Made by a program: the position numbers and the translations under genes. Below are positions 1 through 6,629 of a DNA stretch of 6,657 bases, piece by piece (position 1 is the first letter of the stretch; every line of letters begins with the position of its first letter). The stretch is from Prevotellaceae bacterium (GTDB lineage Bacteria > Bacteroidota > Bacteroidia > Bacteroidales > UBA932). The stretch spans positions 1-6,657 of the forward strand of contig JAIRXY010000269.1 of assembly GCA_031268055.1 (NCBI GenBank), read 5' to 3'. The notes beneath the pieces are model-generated. The model made no database searches and was not told the origin of the DNA. It saw only the letters and a program-made list of their open reading frames with translations.

Positions 1-131
1 AGCCTTACAGCACAGCTAAAAAAAGTTCAATTTTCAAGCCCATCAATTTTACAACTATTTGCAAATCATACATTTATAAATATCCAAATAAGCAAAAGCG
101 TCAAAATTACGTTAATTTAGCATTAAATAAA

Positions 132-163
132 TTCGTTTCGCAGGTACATAAAGCTATATTTGT
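132..163 (+). promoter_or_regulatory. Candidate Bacteroidota-type promoter for the GH35 gene
   Basis: Positions 155-163 read TATATTTGT, a full match to the Bacteroidota -7 consensus TAnnTTTG(C/T). Nineteen bases upstream, at 132-135, is TTCG, one mismatch from the -33 element TTTG. Transcription would then begin near 170, giving a leader of about 100 bases before the ATG at 273. This supports 273 over 171 as the start of the first gene, because an ATG at 171 would lie at the transcript tip. The surrounding 1-131 is A/T-rich and shows no convincing gene or operator. The call rests on consensus matching only. Confidence 0.4.
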
Positions 164-272
164 CCGATTTATGAGCTGTGCGCGTGCACTATTGCATAGA
201 TTTAGTAAATATCCTAACGTTGCAAGCTGTTTTATCATCTTGTCTACAGTAGGCATTTGTAATTTTACAACA

Positions 273-1994
273 ATGAAGCCACTTTTATTCCCCTTTGCGG
301 TGAGCGTCCTGCTGCTGGGATGTACCGCTCCGTCCGGCAAGCAGCCATTGCCTGCCGATATGCCGCACCTTGAGAAGCGCGGCAACGTCACCCAGCTCAT
401 AGTAGATGGGAAACCTTTCTTGGCGTTAGGAGGCGAGCTGCACAACTCCTCCTCCACAAGCACAGCATACATGAAAAACATTTGGCCAAAGCTCAAAGCA
501 ATAGGCCTGAATACGGCGCTGGCTGTTGTCTCGTGGGAGCAGGTAGAGCCGGAGGAGGGTGTTTTTGACTTTTCGGCGCTTGACGACCTTATTCGCGATG
601 CGCGCGCCAACGAGATAAGGCTTGTGGCGCTGTGGTTTGCCAGCTGGAAGAATGGCATATCGAGCTACCAGCCAACGTGGGTAAAGCGGGATGCAGGGCG
701 CTTCCCTCTGGTGAAGACCAAAAGCGGAGCGTCGCTCAACATCCTTTCCACCACAGGCGAGCAGACCATGCAAGCCGACGCAAAAGCTTACTCGGCTATG
801 CTGCGCCACCTCCGCGAGGTGGATGCCGACAGAACGGTTATTATGGTACAGCTGGAGAACGAGGTGGGGCTGCACGGCAATACCCGTGACTACCACCCAG
901 ACGCGGCTGCAAAGTTTGGCGCTCCCGTGCCGGAGGCGCTGACAGCCTACCTTGCCGCCCACAGAGATAGCCTGCTGCCCGAGCTGAAAGCTGCATGGGC
1001 GGCGGCTGGCGAAAAAACATCGGGGACGTGGGAGGAGGTGTTCGGCACAGGCGACTACACCGACGAGTTGTTCATGGCGTGGAGCTACGCCACCTACATG
1101 AACACAATTGCCGAAGCCGGCAAAGCGGAGTATCCGCTGCCGGTTTTTGTTAACGCATGGATTGTGCAGCCACAAGATAAGCGCCCCGGCGACTACCCTT
1201 CGGGAGGCCCACAGGCGCAAACCCACGACATCTGGCGCGCCGGCGCTCCTGCCATCGACATGCTTTGCCCCGACATTTACCTGCCGGAATTTCCTGATGT
1301 GCTGAAGCTCTACAGCCGATCGGGTAACCCTGTGTTCATTCCCGAATCCTCGGCAGGCCTCAACGGGGCTGCCAACGCCGTTTACGCTATTGGCGAGATG
1401 GGGGCAATGGGCTATTCGCCGTTTGGCATTGAGGCGTATGGCTACGTATCGTCAACCACGGGCATTGTCACGGCTGAGGATGCCAGCAAGGATATCAACC
1501 CGCTTACGGTTGCCTACCGGCAGCTATCGGCGTTGTCCTCAAAAATATTAGAGCATCAGGCAGCCGGCGCCATTCGTGCGGCGTGGCTCAAGCGCGAAAA
1601 TCCATCTGTACGCGAGGCTACGCTGACGCTGGGCGGCTACCGCGTAAAGGTAGCGCTGCGCAAAACCCGCGGATCGACCAGCCTCCCGCCCGTGGGCTAC
1701 GCGCTGGTGATGATGGATGGCAAGGACGAATATACGGTAATGGGCTACGACGTGGATGTTACCTTTGAGCCGCTGACGGGCGCTCACATAGCGGGCTTGG
1801 CAAAGGTGCAGGAGGGCGACTACGTAAACGGTGAGTGGGTTGCAGAGCGGTGGCTGAACGGCGACGAAATTCAGCTACGCTACGACTTGCTGGAGGCGCT
1901 AAAGGTTAGACAGTCCGGGCAGGGATTGCGCTTTGTGGGCGCTAACCCAAAGCTGCAAAAAGTGGAGCTGTTCGAGCTAAAAATAGAAGATTGA
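273..1994 (+). CDS. GH35 family beta-galactosidase-like lipoprotein with C-terminal DUF5597 domain
   Basis: Predicted exo-acting beta-galactosidase (573 aa) that would remove terminal beta-galactose from plant cell-wall oligosaccharides. The frame is open further upstream, but the ATG at 273 gives a lipoprotein signal: Lys2, a hydrophobic stretch, then the lipobox LLLG-C with Cys17. The residues after Cys17 are not acidic, so a surface-export signal is not evident. Residues about 35-420 form a clan GH-A barrel beginning with GGELHNSS (54-60). The likely acid/base is Glu197 in QLENEVG and the likely nucleophile is Glu358 in FIPESSAG. Residues about 420-565 form a beta-rich domain matching DUF5597, including GYALVMMDG near 475-483. 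Length is normal for the family. There is no Shine-Dalgarno sequence. The next gene starts 28 bases downstream, suggesting an operon. Related GH35/DUF5597 enzymes also occur in xyloglucan loci, so the exact substrate is open; the pectin neighbours favour galactan or rhamnogalacturonan side chains. Confidence 0.9.
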   Translation: MKPLLFPFAVSVLLLGCTAPSGKQPLPADMPHLEKRGNVTQLIVDGKPFLALGGELHNSSSTSTAYMKNIWPKLKAIGLNTALAVVSWEQVEPEEGVFDFSALDDLIRDARANEIRLVALWFASWKNGISSYQPTWVKRDAGRFPLVKTKSGASLNILSTTGEQTMQADAKAYSAMLRHLREVDADRTVIMVQLENEVGLHGNTRDYHPDAAAKFGAPVPEALTAYLAAHRDSLLPELKAAWAAAGEKTSGTWEEVFGTGDYTDELFMAWSYATYMNTIAEAGKAEYPLPVFVNAWIVQPQDKRPGDYPSGGPQAQTHDIWRAGAPAIDMLCPDIYLPEFPDVLKLYSRSGNPVFIPESSAGLNGAANAVYAIGEMGAMGYSPFGIEAYGYVSSTTGIVTAEDASKDINPLTVAYRQLSALSSKILEHQAAGAIRAAWLKRENPSVREATLTLGGYRVKVALRKTRGSTSLPPVGYALVMMDGKDEYTVMGYDVDVTFEPLTGAHIAGLAKVQEGDYVNGEWVAERWLNGDEIQLRYDLLEALKVRQSGQGLRFVGANPKLQKVELFELKIED

Positions 1995-2022
1995 TACGCT
2001 AAATCTTAGAGCTATAAAAATT

Positions 2023-3093
2023 ATGGGTAAATTTTTTCTTTTCGTTTTCTGTATGCTACCGGTGGCTTTATTTGCCCAGCTGGATGCTCCTCACTTCAGG
2101 GTATTTCAGTTCCCTGCCAACCAAATTCCCCGTATCGACGGCAGCTTCGACGATTGGGATGTCATTCCCGAATCCTACGTGGTGGGCACGGAAGAGCTGT
2201 GGGACGACACGGAAAAGCACAAAGGCATTGACAAAAAAACGCTGGACGTACGGGTAAAGGTGGGCTGGGTGAAAGGCCTCAACCGCCTTTACTTCATGTA
2301 CGAAGCCTACGACGACTACTGGGACTTTACCCACACCGGCCTGCACAACGACATTTTTGAGATCGTGGTGGACGGCGATTTGTCCGGCGGCCCTCACATC
2401 GACGAGCGTCACCCCAACAAGGAGCTGCCGCAGTGGGATGCCTACTTTCTTTTCCACGGAGTGCATGCGCAAAACTACCACGTGTTTACGCCTCCGGCCT
2501 ACGGCAAGGATTGGGCGCTTGCGTGGGGCAGCCAGCCGTGGATTAAGGAGCTGCCCTACGCCAACGCCGCGTTTGATTATAGCTTCAAGCCCGGCGAATC
2601 GGGTAAGCTGCGGCTGGAGTTTTACGTCACGGTGTTCGATTACGCCGGTAACGACCCCTCGCGCGCGGTAGAATCGCAGCTCTACGACAACAAGCATATC
2701 GGGCTGTGCTGGGCTATCATTGATTATGATGACGTGAACCGCGACGGAAACAACGGCTTCTGGAATCTCTCCAAGCACCACACCATGTACGGCGAATCGT
2801 CGCAGCTACGCACATTTGAGCTCATGCCGCTTGAGCAGCGCTTCAAAAAAGCCGTTTGCGCCAAGTGGGAGCACAAGGTGGTGGACATGCGCCGTCGGGT
2901 AGTAGCTTTCAACGACCTCTCCGAAGGAAACATCACGCAGTGGAGGTGGGATTTTGGCGATGGAACAACTTCTGCCGAGCAGCACCCGCTGCATGCTTAC
3001 AAGGAGGCCGGAAAATACATCGTAACCCTTGACATAGCTGCTCCGGAGGGAGCAGACCGCGCAACCCGCGTGTGGGATGTGGCGGTGAAGTAA
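2023..3093 (+). CDS. Exported CBM9-like / PKD-domain glycan-binding protein
   Basis: A 356-aa protein with no catalytic domain that I can recognise. Residues 1-18 form a signal peptide ending in LFA before Gln19. Cys10 is preceded by Phe, so it is not a lipobox and signal peptidase I cleavage is expected. Residues about 30-270 look like a CBM9/DOMON-type beta-sandwich: the opening IDGSFDDWD (38-46) is typical, followed by strands such as NRLYFMYEAYDDYW (87-100) and NDIFEIVVDGDLSGG (109-123). Aromatic residues are plentiful, as expected of a sugar-binding surface. Residues about 280-356 are a PKD domain, shown by WRWDFGDGTTS (307-317), then HAYKEAGKYIVTL. The role is inferred to be binding glycan or anchoring in the envelope for the enzyme encoded just upstream (28-base gap, no promoter seen between). 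It ends directly after the PKD domain, with no sorting tail. The start at 2023 follows an A/T-rich leader without a Shine-Dalgarno sequence. Domain assignment is from motif recognition; the ligand is unknown. Confidence 0.82.
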   Translation: MGKFFLFVFCMLPVALFAQLDAPHFRVFQFPANQIPRIDGSFDDWDVIPESYVVGTEELWDDTEKHKGIDKKTLDVRVKVGWVKGLNRLYFMYEAYDDYWDFTHTGLHNDIFEIVVDGDLSGGPHIDERHPNKELPQWDAYFLFHGVHAQNYHVFTPPAYGKDWALAWGSQPWIKELPYANAAFDYSFKPGESGKLRLEFYVTVFDYAGNDPSRAVESQLYDNKHIGLCWAIIDYDDVNRDGNNGFWNLSKHHTMYGESSQLRTFELMPLEQRFKKAVCAKWEHKVVDMRRRVVAFNDLSEGNITQWRWDFGDGTTSAEQHPLHAYKEAGKYIVTLDIAAPEGADRATRVWDVAVK

Positions 3094-3097
3094 ATAA

Positions 3098-3128
3098 TTA
3101 GCGATTTAAGATGGGAGAGAAACGCTAA
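3098..3128. repeat. Weak inverted repeat after the CBM9/PKD gene
   Basis: TTAGCG (3098-3103) is matched by CGCTAA (3123-3128). Past a single bulged A, TTT (3105-3107) can also pair with AAA (3120-3122), leaving a 12-base loop. It begins five bases after the stop codon at 3091-3093. No T-run follows directly, so it is not a convincing intrinsic terminator; it could end or stabilise the transcript of the first two genes, or be chance. Confidence 0.3.
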
Positions 3129-3142
3129 AACGTCAGCAAATA

Positions 3143-3176
3143 GTTGTTTTTAAAGAAATTACATCAAATATTTTGG
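3143..3176 (+). promoter_or_regulatory. Weak candidate promoter upstream of the GH105 gene
   Basis: The 162-base gap 3094-3255 is the only long gap between the four carbohydrate genes and is strongly A/T-rich. Within it, TATTTTGG (3169-3176) matches TAnnTTTG with one mismatch, and GTTG (3143-3146), one mismatch from TTTG, lies 22 bases upstream. Transcription would begin near 3183. Downstream, 3180-3199 can form an A/U-only hairpin followed by six T, which is too weak to call a terminator. Given the base composition, matches of this quality can arise by chance. Confidence 0.22.
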
Positions 3177-3255
3177 AGGTTATTTATCAATAATTTTTTG
3201 TTCAACTAAAAAAACATAAAACAGGAAAATTACCACAAAAAAATCTAAAATTCAA

Positions 3256-4650
3256 ATGATTAAACGCTCAATCTTTGTAGCGGCATGTTGCCTTATGTCT
3301 GCCGCCTGCAGCCGATCGACAGGTGTTGCCAACGATGTCAACGCGCCTTTACACCTGCTCAAGCCTGATTACCAAAATCCATACGGTGTGCCCTCGCGGG
3401 AGTCTATCGAGGAGGCGCTGAATAGGGTGCAAGCTTACTTGGAAAAAGAAACTCCCATGCAGCTAATAGATACGCGCACCCAAAATCCGGTGGCGCTGGG
3501 GGATATTGACGCCCATTCGGGCTTGCAGCGCGGGACGTTCCGTTTGGCCAGCTACGAGTGGGGCGTTACCTATGCGGGTATGCTACGCGCCGGAGAAACT
3601 ACCGGCAACAAGCGCTATACTGATTATGCCGCCAAGCGGCTGACTTTTTTGCGCGAAACGGCAGCGCGCTTTCGTGAGCAGCTGCCGCAGGACGACATCG
3701 GCGATATGCAGCTGCGCCGGCTGCTCTACCCCCGCGCTTTGGACGATGCGGGCTCAATGTGCGCGGCCTTTATCAAAGCTTCCATGCTGCCCGATGCACC
3801 GAACTATGATGATATTATCCGCACCGGCATGAATTGGATTATGTTGGGGCAGCTTCGCCTGTCCGACGGGACGCTGGCGCGCAACAGACCACACTACCAT
3901 ACGCTTTGGCTTGACGATATGTTCATGTCCATCCCTGCAATGGCGTGGATGGGCAAGTACACCGGCGACGGCAAGTACTACGACGAAGCGGTAAAACAGA
4001 TACGCTTATTTGCCGCACGAATGTTTGTTCCGCAAAAAAATCTGTTCATGCACGGCTGGGTAGAGGGGATGGAGGAGCGCCCCGCCTTCTTTTGGGGGCG
4101 CGCCAACGGCTGGGCGGTGATGACGCTCGTGGAAACGCTGGAGACGCTCCCCCCAGCGCACGAGGGCTACAGCGAAGTGATGGATTTGCTGAAAAAGCAT
4201 ATCAGGGGAATAGCTGCTTTGCAGTCGGGCGAGGGGCTGTGGCGTCAGCTCTTGGACAGAAACGATTCCTACTTGGAAACTTCGGCCTCGGCCATCTACA
4301 CTTACGCCATTGCCCGCGCCATCAACAATGGGTGGATAGACGCCAAAGCATACACGCCACGCGTGCTGCTGGCATGGAATGCCGTATCGAAGCAAATCAA
4401 CGAGCAGGGACAGGTGGCAGGAGTTTGCGTGGGTACGGGAATGGCGTTTGACCCCGCATTTTACTACTACCGTCCGGTCAACGTCTTTGCCGCTCACGGC
4501 TATGGACCTGTTTTGCTGGCAGGCGCAGAGACCATTGCCTTGCTACAGAAAGCATACCCTAAGATGAACGACAGCGCAGTGCAGCTTTACGGCAAGGAGG
4601 TAAAAACAGAAGCGCCTATTTTTGAAGAAGATGAAGATATTCTAAACTAA
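3256..4650 (+). CDS. GH105 unsaturated glucuronyl/galacturonyl (rhamnogalacturonyl) hydrolase, lipoprotein
   Basis: Predicted enzyme (464 aa) that removes the 4,5-unsaturated uronic acid left at the non-reducing end by pectin lyases, by hydration of the double bond. The N-terminus MIKRSIFVAACCLMSAAC looks like a lipoprotein signal with Cys18 as the lipidated residue; the -3 position is Ser rather than Leu, so this is slightly atypical. Residues about 45-435 match the GH105 six-hairpin barrel: LWLDDMFMSIP (217-227) carries the expected catalytic Asp (220 or 221), then MHGWVEG (265-271), FWGRANGWAV (279-288), GLWRQLLD (327-334), YLETSASAIYTYA (339-351), GVCVGTG (389-395) and HGYGPVLLAG (414-423). 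It is longer than the roughly 370-aa Bacillus YteR-type enzymes because of the export signal, an N-terminal extension and an acidic tail (residues 456-461). No Shine-Dalgarno sequence is present. The next gene follows after 17 bases. GH88 is the nearest alternative, but the HGYGP and ETSAS motifs favour GH105. Confidence 0.92.
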   Translation: MIKRSIFVAACCLMSAACSRSTGVANDVNAPLHLLKPDYQNPYGVPSRESIEEALNRVQAYLEKETPMQLIDTRTQNPVALGDIDAHSGLQRGTFRLASYEWGVTYAGMLRAGETTGNKRYTDYAAKRLTFLRETAARFREQLPQDDIGDMQLRRLLYPRALDDAGSMCAAFIKASMLPDAPNYDDIIRTGMNWIMLGQLRLSDGTLARNRPHYHTLWLDDMFMSIPAMAWMGKYTGDGKYYDEAVKQIRLFAARMFVPQKNLFMHGWVEGMEERPAFFWGRANGWAVMTLVETLETLPPAHEGYSEVMDLLKKHIRGIAALQSGEGLWRQLLDRNDSYLETSASAIYTYAIARAINNGWIDAKAYTPRVLLAWNAVSKQINEQGQVAGVCVGTGMAFDPAFYYYRPVNVFAAHGYGPVLLAGAETIALLQKAYPKMNDSAVQLYGKEVKTEAPIFEEDEDILN

Positions 4651-4667
4651 ATCAAATGTAAAAAAAA

Positions 4668-6071
4668 ATGAAAAAATTACGTGGAAAAATTCTGCATGGC
4701 AGAAGTAGAACTTTTGCCGGTTGTTGTATTTCGGTGTGCGCTGTTGTACTGCCGCTTTGCGTATGCGCCTCTAACGTCGGCAAGCGCTACCCGTCGGAGA
4801 AGCATGCTATTGTTGATAGAGTAACAGGTCGCACGCTGACAGTATTAACCTCATCGGCTTACAGCGACGCAAAGCCCTACCAAACGCACGATACATGGAC
4901 ATCCGACGGCGACTGGATTATCTTTCGCTCCTCCAGAGGGGACGGCGGGTCACAGCTCTTTGTGGTGAGCGAAGTTACCGGCGATATCATCCAGCTGACG
5001 GACGACCCGACAGTCAACACCGGCACCGTGAATCTTTCGCGAAAGGAGATGAAGCTTTTCTTTATGCGCGGCGGAAGAACTCCACGGGCTTTTGGGCAGG
5101 ACTCAACAAGGCAGCCTACGCCGCGGCAAGTGGTAGAGCTGAACATCGGGCTGCTAATTGAGGATGGCTTGGCAAACGACGTTAAAGCGCCCGAAACCTA
5201 CGAAAGAGTGGTAGCCACGCTGCCGGAGGATATCAACGGCAGCAGCCTTGCGCTCGACGCCGACGAAGCGCACCTGTATCTGGGCGTAACGCTCTCTCCA
5301 CCGGAGCCGCGCGCTGCCCGGAGGCAACAGCCACAGCCACAGCAGCAACAGACAACAACCAATCGGTCGGAGGTGGACTCTCGTAATACCAACCCTACCG
5401 AAACGAGAGAGGAGGCGCGCGCGCGCTTTGAGGCCGCCGGCAAGGGTAAAAGCGGCATACGCGCCATTGATATTCGTACCGGAAAAATTACCAAGGTAAT
5501 AGATGTTGACCTGCGCATGGGACACCTGCAAGCCAACCCGTGGACGCCCGGCGAAATTATCTACTGCCACGAAACCACCGGTGACGCCGTACAGCGCATT
5601 TGGGCGGTCAACGCCGACGGCTCTAACAACCGCCCGATTTACGTGGAGACGCCGGACGAATGGGTTACTCACGAAACGGTGGCAGGCCCCGATGAGCTGA
5701 TGTTTAACATCATGGGACACCTACCCTACCTGCGCGAAAAGCCAACGGGTATCGCCATTGTCAACCTGCGAACCAAGCAAATGAAGCTGCTTGGACAGGT
5801 AGAAGAGGACATGGGCAAGGGGATGCAAGGCGGGTTTTGGCACTGCAACGGCTCCCCCGATGGGCGCTGGGCTGTTGGCGACACTTTTAAAGGTAGCGTT
5901 TACGCTATCAACCGCCTAACGGGAGAACGCATACTGCTCACCACCGGCCACCGCATGCGGCCAGACCATACGCACCCCATCTTTAGCCGCGACAGCAAGC
6001 GGGTGCTGATACAATCCGGTCTGCTAACCAACGGAAAATCTCTGAATTTAATGACGGTAGAGTGTAACTGA
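4668..6071 (+). CDS. Exported oligogalacturonate lyase-like (PL22 family) beta-propeller
   Basis: A 467-aa protein resembling oligogalacturonate lyases, which cleave short oligogalacturonides by beta-elimination at a metal-dependent site in a seven-bladed propeller. Seven blade-like segments can be read: WTSDGDWIIFRSSR (77-90), VNLSRKEMKLFFMR (121-134), LALDADEAHLYLGV (194-207), NPWTPGEIIYCHE (290-302), THETVAGPDELMFNI (334-348), NGSPDGRWAVGDT (394-406) and HPIFSRDSKRVLIQS (436-450). Conserved-looking histidines are 286, 301, 335, 351, 392, 428, 434 and 436; the HTH at 434-436 fits the metal-binding HxH of PL22. The position three residues before His434, where Yersinia PL22 has Gln, is Arg431. 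Residues 1-34 form a long basic then hydrophobic signal peptide ending near CVCA, so it should be exported, unlike the classical cytoplasmic enzyme. A low-complexity Gln/Pro stretch spans about 213-231. It starts 17 bases after the GH105 gene, directly behind nine A. A general TolB-like propeller is the fallback reading. Confidence 0.82.
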   Translation: MKKLRGKILHGRSRTFAGCCISVCAVVLPLCVCASNVGKRYPSEKHAIVDRVTGRTLTVLTSSAYSDAKPYQTHDTWTSDGDWIIFRSSRGDGGSQLFVVSEVTGDIIQLTDDPTVNTGTVNLSRKEMKLFFMRGGRTPRAFGQDSTRQPTPRQVVELNIGLLIEDGLANDVKAPETYERVVATLPEDINGSSLALDADEAHLYLGVTLSPPEPRAARRQQPQPQQQQTTTNRSEVDSRNTNPTETREEARARFEAAGKGKSGIRAIDIRTGKITKVIDVDLRMGHLQANPWTPGEIIYCHETTGDAVQRIWAVNADGSNNRPIYVETPDEWVTHETVAGPDELMFNIMGHLPYLREKPTGIAIVNLRTKQMKLLGQVEEDMGKGMQGGFWHCNGSPDGRWAVGDTFKGSVYAINRLTGERILLTTGHRMRPDHTHPIFSRDSKRVLIQSGLLTNGKSLNLMTVECN

Positions 6072-6095
6072 TAATTTTGCACATTATGCAGTTAT

Positions 6096-6112
6096 TTTGA
6101 TTGATAATCAAA
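6096..6112. repeat. Small perfect hairpin overlapping the large palindrome
   Basis: TTTGATT (6096-6102) and AATCAAA (6106-6112) form a perfect seven-base-pair stem with a three-base GAT loop, 24 bases after the stop codon of the PL22-like gene. Its right arm shares positions 6108-6112 with the left arm of the large palindrome, so the two structures cannot form together. No T-run follows, so it is not a standard intrinsic terminator, though it may protect the 3' end of the message. Confidence 0.5.
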
Positions 6113-6177
6113 GAGATACTTTGGTTTCGCTATGATATGTGTCTACATATGTCTTTTGAATCAACGTATCTCTTTGA
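6108..6177. repeat. 70-base imperfect palindrome at the PUL/mobilisation-gene boundary
   Basis: TCAAAGAGATAC (6108-6119) is exactly complementary to GTATCTCTTTGA (6166-6177). After one mismatch (6120/6165), seven more positions pair (6121-6127 with 6158-6164, two as G-U). A symmetric internal loop of seven bases on each side follows, then ATATGT (6135-6140) pairs with ACATAT (6145-6150) around a GTCT loop. All pairings share one centre, between 6142 and 6143, so this is a single palindrome rather than several chance repeats. The right arm lies in the reading frame of the mobilisation remnant and encodes RISL. No U-rich tract follows on either strand. Possible origins: an inverted duplication at a rearrangement junction, a recombination or transfer-origin-like site, or a bidirectional transcript end. 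Confidence 0.75.
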
Positions 6178-6629
6178 AATATGATGATAAAACCCAGCAG
6201 GACAAGTACGGGGCTGCGATGAAGCGCTACAATTTGGAGCGGGGGGAAATCAACAGCAAGGCACACCATATTGACACGCAGGAATACTATAGGCATATCA
6301 ATGCTGCGGCCAAAGCTTCAGAGGCTATTTCATCAGAACTTAGCCCTGTAGTGGAGTTCCCTCCGCTGCTTGTTGGACGGGAGGCATACCAGCAGCAACT
6401 ACAGGCTCAGATTTTTGATTACTACGCAAAAATCGAGCAAAAATTAAGAGAAAAAGCATTTGAGGTGGCGCGCTTAGAGAAAGAAAATAAGGCTCTCAAA
6501 TCGCAAATTTTGGGCAGGGAATCCCAAAAGCAATCACTGCCAATAGCCTCCCAGTTCAACAGCCAGCGAGCTATTCGTCAGCGCCCGCAGCAACAACAGA
6601 GAGGAGAGGGCAAAGGAATGAGCCTGTAG
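6132..6629 (+). CDS. N-terminally truncated MobV/Pre-type mobilisation protein (probable pseudogene)
   Basis: A 165-codon open frame resembling the part of MobV (Mob_Pre) relaxases that follows the catalytic region. QRISLK (11-16) resembles the RLSAK-type segment of the family, and DKYGAAMKRYNLERGE (24-39) followed by SKAHHIDTQEYYRHI (42-56) resembles the YGxAMxxFGLERG...KHxxxxEYY region. Residues about 84-130 are charged and heptad-like, a probable coiled coil (VARLEKENKALKSQI, 112-126), followed by a Gln/Arg-rich tail ending in GMSL. The N-terminal relaxase half, with the nicking residue and the HxDExTPH metal motif, is absent, and the first ten residues come from the palindrome loop. The frame is open only from 6108, after a stop at 6105-6107. 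The ATG at 6132 has no recognisable translation signal; Met30 is another in-frame start. It cannot be an active relaxase. Base composition looks less G/C-rich than the enzyme genes, fitting a mobile-element origin. Family assignment is from motif memory. Confidence 0.68.
   Translation: MICVYICLLNQRISLKYDDKTQQDKYGAAMKRYNLERGEINSKAHHIDTQEYYRHINAAAKASEAISSELSPVVEFPPLLVGREAYQQQLQAQIFDYYAKIEQKLREKAFEVARLEKENKALKSQILGRESQKQSLPIASQFNSQRAIRQRPQQQQRGEGKGMSL

Noticed and set aside
2..19. Possible tail of an upstream gene ending in TAA at 17-19
   Set aside because: Only five codons are visible, so nothing distinguishes it from chance.
107..658. Minus-strand open frame (183 codons) over the promoter region and start of the GH35 gene
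   Set aside because: Low-information sequence without a recognisable domain, and it runs over the signal peptide and promoter-like box of the sense gene.
426..1226. Long minus-strand open frame (266 codons) inside the GH35 gene
   Set aside because: It lies fully opposite a gene with recognisable catalytic motifs, has no recognisable domain, and is explained by G/C-rich codon use of the sense gene.
2068..2781. Minus-strand open frame (237 codons) opposite the CBM9/PKD gene
   Set aside because: Valine/histidine/arginine-rich composition typical of an antisense shadow; no domain or upstream signal.
3180..3199. Hairpin TTATT/AATAA followed by six T, resembling an intrinsic terminator
   Set aside because: The stem is only five A-U pairs and would be unstable; such patterns are expected by chance in this A/T-rich gap.
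5154..5720. Minus-strand open frame (188 codons) opposite the PL22-like gene
   Set aside because: Contains a Leu/Cys/Trp-rich run that is simply the antisense of the Gln/Pro codon stretch; no independent coding evidence.
6108..6177. Integron attC site as an explanation for the palindrome
   Set aside because: The paired core sites (RYYYAAC and GTTRRRY) at the outer ends are absent, and no integrase gene or cassette array is visible.
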